A stretch of DNA of 64,000 nt from Tenebrio molitor (lineage: Eukaryota; Arthropoda; Insecta; Coleoptera; Tenebrionidae): assembly GCF_963966145.1 (NCBI RefSeq), contig NC_091046.1:47306001-47370000 (forward strand), read 5' to 3'. A program made the position numbers and the translations under genes. Below are positions 33,657 through 44,820 of the stretch, one piece after another. Each line of letters starts with the position of its first letter. Within the stretch, counting starts at the first letter, position 1. The notes below the pieces were generated by a model. That model worked only from the letters and a program-made list of their open reading frames with translations. It was not told where the DNA came from and made no database searches.

Positions 33657-34573
33657 CTACCTTTGCTTCCCTAGATTTCGTTTGCTCAAGCGGCGGCCAA
33701 GATGCCCATCTGAGAGCAAAGTCAATCTATCAGTGTGCGTTCTTTTGATGCGCAATTCTCTCTGATCAGATTCTTTAGCTTTCTCCACCTTGCTCATGAA
33801 TTTCTTGATTAAATCTTTGCAATCCATGTTTTCTTCAGGTTCCCAGCTGTTCTGAGAATTTGGGAAACCTTTCCATGACACTAAAAATTCACGCTGACCG
33901 TTTCTTTTGAAGTAAACGTCCAAGATGCGTTCAACCTGTTCGAAGTTGGCTAATAAGAAAAAAAAAAAAAGAGTCAAAACTGAATACTTCACCTCAAAAT
34001 TTTCATTTTCATCCCATCCCTGGTCATCTGAATTCGACGATTCCTTTGATCTCTTTTTGGCTAATTTCGCTTTTCCTTTTTTCTTCTGTTTTGCCTTGAA
34101 TTCGGCGATCAATTCGGAACAATTGAGAGTAGATTCCGGCTCCCAAGTGTCCGATTCCGGTTCGTAACCTTTCCATCTTATCAAAAAATGACGCACCCCT
34201 TTTATGAACTTCTCGTCCAACACTTGCTCCACCTGACAACGGGTCGACCACAAATGAATCAACAAGCAAACATGGTTGGTAAGCCTTTGATGTTACCAAA
34301 ACAACATGGTGGCCAGTTCTTGCAGAAATTCACAAGAGAAAAAGGCGCCAACATTTTTTTTTTCACACCACTTACCTCGTATTGCGGTTCTTCCGCCTCC
34401 TCTTCGACTTTTTTCGCTGCACTTTTACGCTTATTAGATTTTCGGCGTTTATCTTCCGGTTCCCCGGAATCTTCATCGTCGCGTTCGGAAGCATCTCCAT
34501 TTTGATCTTGTCGGTCCCCAAGACCGTTTGCAGAATTTTCATTGCTTTTGCTTTTTCTTCCTTTGCGTTTCAT
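33657..34573 (-). CDS. Tandem chromodomain protein (HP1-like chromodomains, no chromoshadow)
   Basis: Three exons: 34376-34573, 33993-34232 and 33657-33935, giving 238 residues. The first 60 residues are charged and lysine/serine-rich. Chromodomain 1 (about 64-120) reads YEVEQVLDEK...FLIRWKGYEPESDTWEPES. Chromodomain 2 (about 145-197) reads FEVERILDVYF...FLVSWKGFPNSQNSWEPEE. Aromatic-cage positions are Y/W/Y in the first and F/W/F in the second, so both could bind methyl-lysine. The 47-residue linker is KKK-rich then acidic. The end is basic (LGRRLSKRNLGKQR). No chromoshadow, CHD helicase or SET domain is present. Likely a nuclear chromatin reader. Exon 2 begins and exon 3 begins exactly at the two chromodomain starts, consistent with duplication of a domain-encoding exon. 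I do not recognise a named orthologue. Confidence 0.88.
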
Positions 34574-34785
34574 ATCTCACGACACACTTTTTAACGCTAA
34601 TAAGTAGAACTGTTTATGTTTTATAAGGACGCCACGGATAAATTGTCAGCGACAGTGTGACCATTCGTAGTGATTTTATTGACACAACAAAAACCCCCAA
34701 ACGTGACCTTGACAACTGGCAAATTGATTAACGTCATACTAACAATCTATTTTATTTCAAAATCAAGTATTAACACATTTATAAT

Positions 34786-35741
34786 TTACAAATCGGATCT
34801 GATTCCGAATCCTGGGCCTGGGGGCTCACCTACCAGACTGGTGGGTTCGCCAATTGGCTCAGCAGCAAAGCGCCCACTCCTAAACAATAAAAAAAAATTC
34901 ATTGACCCTTACATCAATCCAGAATCTTTACCTTGGGCCAGGTTTTGGCTTCTTGTTATTCTTAAGATCATTCAGAATTTCTTCTGTGTCTTTAACAGTT
35001 AAGTCCTCCTAAAATTCCACAATTAAAAAAATGTAAAAGTACTTACACAACTTACATAATAATCATCATTGACCTGTATCATGGGTGCATTAACACAAGC
35101 CCCCAGACACTCAACTTCTGAGAGAGTAAACATACCATCCTCAGATGTTTCCCCAACTTCCAGATTTAATTTACATCTGAGGGTGTCTAAAATCTCATCA
35201 GACCCACGCAACCAACATGGTGTGGTGGTGCAAATTTGAACATGGTATTTTCCAGTTGGTTTTCTCATAAACATGGTGTAAAAAGTTGCCACTTCATACA
35301 CTCTCATCCTTGGTAAATTTAATATTTCTGCAACTTTATGCATGGCTGAGATTGGGAGCCAGCCATACTGTCTTTGCGCCAAGTCCAACAAAGGAATCAT
35401 GGCGGCTCTTTTATGCCCCTCAGGGTAAATCGCGAGTATAGCTTCGACTCTCTGCAAATGGAGTTTTAAGAGAGGATTCATGACAATGCATATGGTACTA
35501 CCTTTTGATTTTCTGGCGTGAAATCAAAGGGGATATCGGGGTTGTCTTCTGGAGTGTCTCTGTGATTGAAGACAGCTTCATGTTGGAAACTGGACGAGGT
35601 CTGCAAGCTGCGAATCCCCAAAGACCGTCGCTGAAAAATGAGGTTATGTTATGTAACAATGTTAGTTGAAAAGAAAAAAGGATTGTAGAGGGTGATAATA
35701 ATTACCAAACAATTTCCAACGGTTTTTATTGTTGTCAACAT
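34786..35741 (-). CDS. NDUFV2: NADH dehydrogenase flavoprotein 2 (complex I 24 kDa subunit)
   Basis: Five exons: 35706-35741, 35502-35630, 35056-35451, 34932-35008 and 34786-34879, encoding 243 residues. This mitochondrial subunit carries the 2Fe-2S cluster N1a in the NADH-oxidising module. A short basic presequence (MLTTIKTVGNCL.RRSLGIRSLQTSS) precedes FDFTPENQKRVEAILAIYPEGHKRAA and the thioredoxin-like core. The cluster ligands are seen in CTTTPC and CLGAC. The C-terminus ends GPGFGIRSDL, close to the family's FGVQAGL-type ending. Exon 1 codes only 12 residues. An exact TGAGGTTATGT lies in intron 1 at 35639. Confidence 0.95.
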
Positions 35742-36127
35742 GTTACGAGGTCTCTTATTTTTGAGAAAATAAGAATTCTTTCGGTAAGTTGACAACTGAT
35801 GGTGAGTGACACACTGCTGCCAATAGTACAAAACGTAAATTAGAAGGATGGGATTCAAATAAATGCAAATTTTTTAGAATTGCAGAAAAACATATTTGTT
35901 TTTTTTTTAACATTTATTTCTTAAGTAATGTTACGATTTTAGCGTAAATTTGTGTACTTTATACGATGACTCAGAACGAGTGGGGTTACTGGACTGGGCG
36001 GGTCCAGCCGTATCATCGGCATCCTGTCAAAGTTGTCAGAATGTTGTTTACGTGATCTGTGGGGTGGAATCTCAACTTTCCTCAAAGTTCTCTTCTTATA
36101 ATGGTGTGAGGGTGAAAATCTCTCAAA
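35742..36127. promoter_or_regulatory. Divergent interval between NDUFV2 and ELMO
   Basis: The 386 bp between the two start codons must include both 5' UTRs and core promoters. The NDUFV2 side is AT-rich; the ELMO side (about 35950-36120) is GC-richer. No defined element recognised. Confidence 0.4.
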
Positions 36128-38254
36128 ATGCCGACGATCAAGGATTCGTACATCGTAAAAATCGCGGTCGAAATGACCGATCAGGTGCCCCAACTGATCG
36201 AATTCAACCAGAAGCAGCCCCTCGCAGGCATAATCCAAGAACTGTGCAACGGTTGGAATTTAACCGACCCCGAACAGTACGCTCTCCAGTTCAACGACAG
36301 CAACAATCGAAACTACATCACGGAGAAAAACCGCAACGAAATCAAGAACGGTTCCGTTCTCCGTCTCCAATACTCGCCCTCCAAGACAGCTCAAGACATA
36401 CTCCAAAAGTTGCACACCGGCTCGCCCGAGGAAAAGGCCCACGCGATGCACCGTTTATCGAATCTAAGCGCAGACATGACTTTTGCACTGGACTTCATCA
36501 ACAAGCAAGGTCTAACACTCATCATAAAACAGATCGAGTCTGGTAAGTTGAAAGGGGCGGTTTTGGCGCACACCCTGCTCTCGTTCGTCGAACTGATGGA
36601 GCACGGGATCGTATCTTGGGATATCCTGAACGGGGACTTTATCACTCGAGTGGCGAGTTTCGTGAACTCGCCGCACGAAGCCGAAGTGACCCAAGCCGCG
36701 CTTTCTATTTTGGAAAACGTCGTCTTGAACAGCACCGAAGGGTACGGTCAGGTCGAGCGCGAGGTCCCCATAGGGTCGTTGGTGGGGCACCTGCAAGCAG
36801 CGCCGGTAGTTCAACAAAACGCCGTCGCGCTGATCAACGCGTTATTGCTGAGAGCCGATTTGACCAAGAGGCGCTCGCTCGCGTCGACTCTCACGACCAA
36901 ACAGGTGCGGAGTATGATCCAGAATCATATTTTACAAACTGGAGCCGCCGAAGGGGCGGAAATGGCGCACCAGCTGTACGTTTTGCAGACTCTGATGTTG
37001 GGGTTGTTGGAGCAGAGAATGGTGACGAAGATGGACCCGCAAGATCAAGACGGACATGACAAGATCAAAGAGCTGAGACGGATCGCTTTCGACAGCGAGG
37101 GCGCCGGGGGCAGCAGAGGCCCCGCGGGCTTTACACGCGACTACAAGAAACTGGGCTTCAAGAATGATATCAATCCGGCGCTGGACTTCACCGAGACGCC
37201 CCCCGGACTCTTGGCTCTGGATTGTATGGTGTACTTTGCCAGAAACCATCCAGACAACTACACCAAACTGGTGTTGGAAAACAGTTGCAGAGCCGACGAG
37301 CACGAGTGCCCCTTCGGACGGGCGAGCGTCGAGTTGGTCAGAATTTTGTGCGAGCTGCTCAAGATCGGGGAAGCCCCGTCGGAACAAGGCGCCTCCTTTC
37401 AACCTCTCTTTTTCACCCATGACAACCCCTTCGAGGAGTGCTTCTGCATCTGCATAGTCCTCCTCAACAAGACGTGGAAAGAAATGAGAGCCACGTCGGA
37501 GGACTTCGGGAAGGTGGCGAGCGTCGTTAGGGAACAGATCGTGAGGGCGCTGGATGTGTCGCCGTCTTCTTTGGAACAGTTGAAGGCGAAACTTCAAACT
37601 TTGACGTACAGCGACATAACTCAGCTGTGGCAGCTGGAGAGGACGTCACGGGAAGAATGGGAGTCCCACGCCAGACCCATCGTCGAATTGAGAGAACAAA
37701 TAACCCCGGACATTTTGAATCTGATCAAGCAGCAGCGTCTCGGCTTCTTGGTGGACGGGACGCGGTTCACTAAATATTCAGCGCGTGGCCAAAGAATCAA
37801 GGACAAGTTTTGGTACATCCGGTTGAGCCCCAATCACAAAGTCCTCCACTACGGGGACTGCGACGAGAAGAGTGCCCCCTCTACCGAGGAGTTGCCGTCG
37901 AAACTGGCAGTCGCAGATATACGAGCGTTGCTGGTCGGCAGAGACTGTCCCCACATGAGGGGGCGCAAAGCTTCCCATCAGTTAGCATTCTCTTTAGCTC
38001 TGGAAAGCGTCGATTTGCCATCGCTCGATTGTGTGGCCCCAGATGAAGTAGCTTTCGCTTATTGGACCGACGGGATTAATGCCCTTTTGGGACAAAGGAT
38101 GGTCAGCAAAGAGACCGACAGAGATTTGGACACGCTGCTTTCTATGGAGATCAAGTTGAGGTTGTTGGATGCTGAGGGAGTGACGATTCCTCAAGATCCA
38201 CCACCGATTCCACCCGACCCGCCACACTACCACTTCTGTTACGATCTGAAATAG
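36128..38254 (+). CDS. ELMO: ELMO engulfment and cell motility protein (Ced-12)
   Basis: A single-exon 708-residue protein. ELMO partners with DOCK-family proteins (myoblast city/DOCK1) as a Rac exchange factor in phagocytosis, cell migration and myoblast fusion. It begins with the RBD/ubiquitin-like region (KDSYIVKIAVEM...), followed by armadillo-type helices (about 90-300). The ELMO domain (about 320-500) includes GFKNDINPALDFTETPPGLLALD and FE.CFCIC. A PH domain (about 555-680) contains FTKYSARGQRIKDKFWYIRLSPNHKVLHYGD. The C-terminus has a proline-rich SH3 ligand (IPQDPPPIPPDPP). Length matches ELMO1-3 (about 720). The absence of introns is unusual for this gene and could reflect retroposition of an ancient copy or intron loss. 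An AATAAA lies at 38460-38465. Confidence 0.96.
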   Translation: MPTIKDSYIVKIAVEMTDQVPQLIEFNQKQPLAGIIQELCNGWNLTDPEQYALQFNDSNNRNYITEKNRNEIKNGSVLRLQYSPSKTAQDILQKLHTGSPEEKAHAMHRLSNLSADMTFALDFINKQGLTLIIKQIESGKLKGAVLAHTLLSFVELMEHGIVSWDILNGDFITRVASFVNSPHEAEVTQAALSILENVVLNSTEGYGQVEREVPIGSLVGHLQAAPVVQQNAVALINALLLRADLTKRRSLASTLTTKQVRSMIQNHILQTGAAEGAEMAHQLYVLQTLMLGLLEQRMVTKMDPQDQDGHDKIKELRRIAFDSEGAGGSRGPAGFTRDYKKLGFKNDINPALDFTETPPGLLALDCMVYFARNHPDNYTKLVLENSCRADEHECPFGRASVELVRILCELLKIGEAPSEQGASFQPLFFTHDNPFEECFCICIVLLNKTWKEMRATSEDFGKVASVVREQIVRALDVSPSSLEQLKAKLQTLTYSDITQLWQLERTSREEWESHARPIVELREQITPDILNLIKQQRLGFLVDGTRFTKYSARGQRIKDKFWYIRLSPNHKVLHYGDCDEKSAPSTEELPSKLAVADIRALLVGRDCPHMRGRKASHQLAFSLALESVDLPSLDCVAPDEVAFAYWTDGINALLGQRMVSKETDRDLDTLLSMEIKLRLLDAEGVTIPQDPPPIPPDPPHYHFCYDLK

Positions 38255-38586
38255 TTCAAATTTCAAACGGAGTCATCGTCCGTCCCTTTGTGATCTTTTT
38301 ATCTTTATAAAAAATCTCGAATTGCAGATCTGAAACTGATGGCTCTTACAAGACTAGTAACTGTACCAAAAAAAATAATGATATTTAGAGAATAAGTAAG
38401 CATGCATGAGCTATTAGGTTTATATGAATCTCGATGTAAAGTAATTATATCCAATTTAAAATAAAGACTTTTTATATAACGACCAAATTATGTTTTTATT
38501 TGAGGGCATTTTGGAAGTGGTTAAAGTTACGACAGGGGAGAGTGCTCTACGATTGTGAGGTTAGAAAAGCACCGATTTTCACGAAA
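38255..38586. other. ELMO 3' UTR and USB1 5' region
   Basis: 332 bp containing the ELMO polyadenylation signal at 38460-38465 and, within about 120 bp, the USB1 start. A partial copy of the recurrent motif (GTGAGGTTAG) lies at about 38556. Nothing else recognised. Confidence 0.5.
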
Positions 38587-39540
38587 ATGTCCAATAAAGG
38601 TGCTCTAGCACTGTTAGCACAGTACGGCGGTGATAGTTCAGATGACGAGGTTCCAGGGAGTAGAGTTTCCACGAAAAGAATGCACAAAGATGACGAAGAC
38701 GACCCTCGCAGCAAACGTCTCGAGAGGTCTTCATATTATGAATAAATTTTAGCCGTTTTGATCGAATTTTTTTAGACTTCCACCACCTAATTTCACTATA
38801 AGTAATCCGGAAGAAGTAATTGACGATCCGTCTTCGCACGAGGGGCGAATTAGGAGTTTTCCCCATGAAAGAGGCAACTGGGCCACCTATGTGTACATAC
38901 CTTGTTAAGTATCTAAATTTATAATATCCAAGTGATAATTGTGAATTTGTAGATGAATGTAATGAAGGTCTTGAGAAACTGTTGTCGATGATTAACTCTT
39001 CCGCGACGTCTCAGAATCTCCATTTAAAATGTTTCGATGATTTTCATATAAGTCTCACCAAAACTGTGATATTAAAGCACCATTGGATTGATTCTTTTAT
39101 CGACACGTTAAAAGAGAATATATCGTATTTTAACAGGTACAAGTTTAAAAATATTACTATGTACAAAGTGCTGCATTTTTTATTTTAGGTTCATGGTAAT
39201 GTTTGACTGTTTAGAGATTTACTGTAATGAAGAAAAAACGCGGACCTTTATTGGTTTGCAGATAAAAACCGGTTATGACTCTCTGTTGAAATTAGTTCAG
39301 TGTCTTGATAATTGTTTAGGGGAATTCAAGTTGCCAAAGTTCTATGAAAATCCGTCATTTCATGTCAGCATTGCCTGGTGCGTTGGTGACCACCAAGAAC
39401 AGCTTAAGTCACTACTCTCTGACTTAAATCGCGAACTGGAAGTACTGATGGGCGAGTATTCCCAAGAAAACTGGTACATTTACGTGGAACAAATAATGTG
39501 TAGGACTGGTAACAAATTGTTTGAATTTCATCTGAGATGA
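38587..39540 (+). CDS. USB1: U6 snRNA phosphodiesterase USB1
   Basis: Four exons: 38587-38726, 38776-38903, 38953-39136 and 39189-39540, encoding 267 residues. USB1 is a 2H-phosphoesterase-fold 3'-5' exonuclease that trims the oligo(U) tail of U6 snRNA and protects it. The acidic N-terminus is typical. The RSFPHERGNWATYVYIPYE block leads into the first active-site motif HIS (FHISLTKTVILKHHW), and the second is HVS (PSFHVSIAWCVGD). Both catalytic histidines and serines are present. EEKTRTFIGL and VRC-like VEQIMCRTGNKLFEF follow. The stop lies only 49 bp from the convergent PRMT5 stop. Confidence 0.95.
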
Positions 39541-39589
39541 ACTTTTTTGTATTTTTTTTTTTATATAAAAATATAATAGCCGAAAAAAT

Positions 39590-41622
39590 TCAATGTTTTT
39601 TGATGAAATAAGAGCGGCCTCCGGGGTTCATGATGCAACCTTTAACCGGCGATTCCAGACACCACTCGTACCAAACTTTGTCGGCATTTTCCACTCTCCA
39701 AAACGAAATTTCGACAACAGCCCCGGCTTCCAGCTTCAGAGGCTCCTGAAAACATCTACCGTGAAAAAGCGGTTTTGTTTTTTATTTGCAAGAGATTACC
39801 ATCAAGGGGAACACGATGGGAAACCAACTGACCATCTCGTGGGTGTGAGTTTCGGGAAGAATGCTCAACATCACATCTTTGTACAAAACTGTGTCAAAGA
39901 ACCCGACAAAACCGGTCAGGATGCAGCTTTGGGAACAATTAAACCTCAACTTCTTGTATCTCTCGTTGTTGATGACCTCGTTCCAGTTGGGGTGTTCAAA
40001 TTTGAAGAGCGGCTGCGCAGGAGCGATCTGGTAATAATTGACCAAGTGTATGACATAAGGAGTTTCGTAACAAGTTCGCAGCGTCTTGTCAGCCGGTCGA
40101 TTGTTTCTGATTTCGTTATAAATCTTGATGCTCTGGAGCGGGGCCAAATATGAGGTGTACGCGCAAGGGATCGAGACTCCCGTTTGCTTGAGGAATCTCT
40201 GGGCCCCGTCGAGACATTCGGGAGAGAGTTCGTTATCACCGAACGATCCCAACAGTTCCGAAACTAGGATGTCCGCTTTTTCGGGGGGCTCGTAAACTCG
40301 CATGTCTTCGTTGATGAGAGTCACTTGACCGTTCCATTCGTTCTTTACTCTATCGATCAGCGTGTTGATGGCGTAGGGATTTTTTTCCACCGCGTAAACC
40401 TTGACTTTTCGGTGCAGAATGTAAGAGACGTTGAGGGCGGCCTGGACGAGCGGGCCTCGACCCGCCCCCACCACCATTATCACCGGGACTTGCACCTGTT
40501 GGGGGACATCTTCTAGAGCTTTCTGAATCGCATTTTGATATGTAGTGTATTTGATCTGATCTTTTTCGAAAACTTCATAAATGTTGGTTTCCAAGTGTTC
40601 CGTCAGGGGTTGCAAAGGGTTTTGCAGGAAATCTTCACAGCTAAATTCACATTTTACGGATTTATCGTATTTTTTAGTAGAAGACAAAACTCACCCTTGG
40701 ATAAATTCGAGATTAGTGTCCCCCACGTAAAGCTTCTTTCCTAAGAAGTGGAGATATTTGGTGTAAACTGACAAGTCCCCCTCTGTATCAGATTTGATGA
40801 TGTATTGTACATCGATGTTCAAAAAGCGCTGGATCAGGTCTTGGTGGGCTCTCGAAAGCACCGGTTTTCCATGATTATTCAAGATAAAGTACGAAGTCGG
40901 GATAACTAGAGCTTTTACCGGCTCCCCGATCCATCTGTCAATCTCGTTTTTTGTGGGAATGTTCGCAATTTCAGGCAGTTCCAACACTAAACCTACATGT
41001 TTGTCATAGTTGCAGTAGATGCGGAAATCATTCCACCACTCCCACGAGTCTTCCTTTTCTTCTTCTGTACAGATTGGACTAAACTGCGAGGGATGCACCA
41101 TCGGCACCGTAATCCAAAAAATCGACGTGAACGCGTTCACGAGTTTCTCGTTAATTATGCGCCCCAACTGGGCATTATTCCGTTTAGTTAGCGCGATTTT
41201 AAGTACCGGTACCCCTAAATGCAACGCAAAACCCAACTCTTGCAAAAACAACGCTTTACTCTTCCTCTGAACGCGATCGATTTCGCTGTCCACGTTGACG
41301 GTTTGAGTCAGTTCGGCTGAAATTTGTCAGTTAGGACTGGCCACGTAAGTTTGCACGTTTTATTACCGACTATGTACCGCCCCCACTCGACGCTCTGTAA
41401 AATCCGATCCGTCCGTCCAATAGCGGGGGGCGGTTTCGATTTGAGGAGCTCCCGAGCGTAGTTTGGGTGAGTGATTTGAGTCACCACAAAATGATAACCA
41501 AACTCGTATGCTGACTGAATCGCCAGTCTAAGACTGTGGGGACAGTTGACTTGGAGCCCTGTCGACATTCGCTTGCGCTTTTCATTGTCTCCGTCCGGAT
41601 AATATTGCGTTTCCACGCTCAT
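39590..41622 (-). CDS. PRMT5: Protein arginine methyltransferase 5
   Basis: Four exons: 41367-41622, 40695-41316, 39800-40640 and 39590-39745, encoding 624 residues. PRMT5, with its partner MEP50/valois, makes symmetric dimethylarginine on Sm proteins, histones and, in insects, Piwi-family proteins. The TIM-barrel N-terminal half (through about residue 290) is followed by the Rossmann methyltransferase domain. SAM motif I is VVGAGRGP, followed by AVEKNPYAINTL. The double-E loop is SELLGSFGDNE, with both glutamates present. The beta-barrel ends VWYEWCLESP..G.IMNPGGRSY. The size is close to the human 637. A TGAGGTTATGT motif lies 27 bp upstream of the start codon (41649-41659). Confidence 0.97.
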
Positions 41623-42204
41623 TTTGGAGCTGAAAACATGTTGTGGATTGAGGTTATGTCACAAGATAAAATGGACTTTTGAGGGTGTCGTGGGCCACTG
41701 GGAGAGTTATTTTAGGGCAGGTGGACATGAAGGTAATTTATGGGAGTTTGAAAGCGTCATGCATTGACTGATTTGGTCTTGTACGAGTAAATTACCTTCG
41801 AAAAATTTAAAATCAAACGGAACTGTCATTAGTGTCAATCTGCAGGTTAGCCAATCGCTTTCCATTGAGATGTTGGTTTGATATTGTTGGTAATGAATTA
41901 AACACCACGTCTTGGGTACCAAATGGTTTTTACTGTGAAATTTATTTATTTATTTAATAGTTTTCATAAGCTAAATTTTTTCTGATCTACACACTTCTTT
42001 TTTAAGTTTTAAATTTAATTGTAAATAAAAATAAATAATGGATGTGTGAAAAATATTTTTGTCACTTCAATAACCTCGGCAAAGCATGTTTTTCGAAATT
42101 GTTTTTATTTGTTAATTATTAAAAACTTGAATTCGAGTAAATATTTGTCACCGCGACCGGCGGTACGCAAAACTTTCTTGAAAACGTTCGACTTTTTGTT
42201 CTGT

Positions 42205-42397
42205 CACGTGTCAAATGAAAGCATTTCATTGTCGTTTTTTTAGAATTATCCTTTTTGCATGATTTTCAATATTGACGGAGCGAAATACGAAAGAATAATA
42301 AAAGAAAAGTACAGAAATCACCTTAACTGCTGTCATATAAGACGGGCCAATGGAAGAGAGGGCGTGTCACGTGGTGGTCCGCGTGACCCGCCACGTG
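42205..42397. promoter_or_regulatory. Cluster of three CACGTG E-boxes
   Basis: Perfect CACGTG hexamers occur at 42205-42210, 42368-42373 and 42392-42397. The last two sit in a near-palindromic 30-bp context (GTCACGTGGTGG ... CCGCCACGTGAC), within one of the GC-rich islands. These are consensus sites for bHLH factors such as Myc/Max, USF, or Clock/Cycle. Binding is inference only. Confidence 0.5.
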
Positions 42398-43390
42398 ACC
42401 CGCGACATTTAATTAGGTCGCGAGCGAGTGTGGTCTGAAGAGGAGCGGTGAAAAACGAGCGTGCCCCTCTCATATACAAAAGCCTCAAAGATAAGCGTAT
42501 ATTTTCCATTAAACCATCATTTGTACGTATTCATGCAACACGGCATCAGATAAGTGTTGCCAACTGTACATATTAAATGCGGAAAAGGTGTACATAGGAA
42601 TCGCATCCACTTACCATCGGCTCCGCCCCTCTTATGGGAGGGATGGATCGAGGTACCCGCCCTCTGTCGGCACCCCTGGGTAAGTCCACCGGCCATCATG
42701 CCATTGCTAGGGTGAGCGAGGGTGGAATCAGGGTGTATTGTAGCGTCACCCCAGCTTGTTATGTTCTGAAGTGTCCGATCGCCATATTGATAGGAATACT
42801 CACTTTTTATTGGTGGATTTATAATTAGTGCGAAAAATGCTATCAGCCCGAAATATGTATTCTATCGATTCGGTGTAAATTATTTTATTTTTTCGTATTA
42901 TTTTTCCTGGGTGCGGATTTGTTTGTTTATCGCTTTGGCCAGATTTAATTATGTGGGTATATACGGCGTGCCTATGAATAATTGATAATGGAACGGCGGG
43001 CCCGGATTATTAACATACAAACAAACAAACTATTCATTTTTATGACGGACGGCCTCGTTAATGTTGTCCTAATTAAATTGCACACGACGGGAAAAATTAC
43101 TTCCTGTAGATGGGCCCCTCCCAAAATATGGTACCTGCCCACTATACGGCTTATTAGGATGAAGGTGATGTCCGTATTTCCGGTAATTATGACCGCAAAT
43201 CATATTAGCGGATTTCAGATTGAAATTCACAAGATTCCCAGCATTATTTCCATTTTCGAGGAGAAGGGGAAGGACTCTTCGCCGGCCGCACGGCTCGACG
43301 AATTTTTACTCGTTTTATTCCAACAATGATAATTAAAAAATGGACAGCCATTTTGAAAATAACTACATTTTGTTTCTTACGTGCTAGGTA

Positions 43391-43516
43391 CAGTGGCCGG
43401 CAAAAAAAGTAAGCCATCATTTAAATGTCAGTGTCATTAAAGCGTTAATAATTAATTACACATTTGGATTTTTATGTGACAGAAAAGTGATGGCTAGTTT
43501 TTATTGCCGGCCATTG
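43391..43516. mobile_element. 126-bp MITE, TA target, GGCCGGCAA ends
   Basis: The left end CAGTGGCCGGCAAAAAAAGT and the inverted right end TTATTGCCGGCCATTG are flanked by TA (43389-43390 and 43517-43518). Inverted similarity extends about 40 bp, so most of the element is palindromic. It is typical of mariner-type non-autonomous elements. Confidence 0.85.
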
Positions 43517-43928
43517 TACTGTTGTATTACAAAAATCGCATACACCTATTATTTGCATGCGTTATTTTGTTGTTCTGGCGTCTATTAATGTCATACTGTG
43601 ACACTTAAGTTATTCAAAAATTTCTCAACAAGAAAAGTGGGAATTTAGTGGTCTATGCCACGTAGACTAAATGCGGTTAAAAATGCAAACCGCGCCACGA
43701 TCAAATATTAATGTAATATTCAAATAAAATTATCTGAAAATTAAGACATAACCTGTCTTAGAATTTTTGTTAGAATGACAGAAAAAGTGCGTTTCGTAAA
43801 AATTGCTTACTTTATTTAAATGATGTACCTACACGGTTTTTTTGAATACCTACATACTTAACTAATAAACTATTTTTTATTATACCTGAATCATAATCTT
43901 GAAACTAAAAAGCGTGCAAAATCGGGGT

Positions 43929-43950
43929 TTTAAAGCACTAGTGCTTTAAA
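43929..43950. repeat. Perfect 22-bp palindrome
   Basis: TTTAAAGCACT is followed immediately by its reverse complement AGTGCTTTAAA with no loop. The core TTTAAAGCACTAG reappears at 44196-44208 inside another inverted-repeat element. Confidence 0.8.
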
Positions 43951-44172
43951 GTTGCCTAGGTAACAACAAATTCACCTACAAATTTTGAACAATGATATTA
44001 CACGTACACATTTATAAACAATTTATAATATTTACCTAAATATAACAACAACAATTGTTAACCATTTCTGTATCAACGATTAATGACACAGATTACTTCG
44101 AAAATTTTAATTTAGTTTTTTTGTTATAATTTTTAGATTGTAGTGTAGGTATACGTAATAACAAAACAGCGT

Positions 44173-44294
44173 ATAATACACGTGTATAAGGGTCTTTAAA
44201 GCACTAGCAACGTTAAAAGCACTCCGATATCGCGTTGTGTTCTTAAATTCGTCGCAGGTGCTTTGAAGTCTTCCTTATACACTTGTATCATTAT
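44173..44294. mobile_element. Small inverted-repeat element (about 122 bp)
   Basis: The left end ATAATACACGTGTATAAGG and right end CCTTATACACTTGTATCATTAT are inverted repeats. The match continues inward as CTTTAAAGCAC against GTGCTTTGAAG, with GCAACG against CGTCGC near the centre. It lacks coding sequence. Confidence 0.65.
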
Positions 44295-44820
44295 ATGAAT
44301 ATTATTTTAAAACCATTCTTATAAAAGCTCTTGTAAACATTTATTAATCATTGTTGTACGTTTAACAAAGGGAAAATAAATGACCACGTGGATAGGAAAG
44401 TACTAAATTAGAGTAGATTTTAATGAATTACCAAATAAAATTGGCAACAAGATTAATAGGTATTCCATTAATTGGAATTTCAATCTATCATCACATTCAT
44501 TGTTGTTTCGTATAATTTGTTGATTTATTTTTAAAAAATGTGCATAAAATAAAGTCAATGGACAGTATATTCGAGTTGTTGAATAATAATTTATAATTTA
44601 GAAAAAAATAAAACAAAATCCTAATTTAAAATTTTTAATGGGTATTAAATTTCGAAGCTTCTAAAAATTTAAAAAAGGAACAGACTCAGCAATCACATTT
44701 TGGGTTTTTACTAGATACATAGTATACCTAATATTTTTGAAATATTAGAAATGTTAGAATGGAATTTTTTCCGATTATGGAAGATATTTTTAAAAGAAAA
44801 TAAAGTAAAGTAGATAGGTA

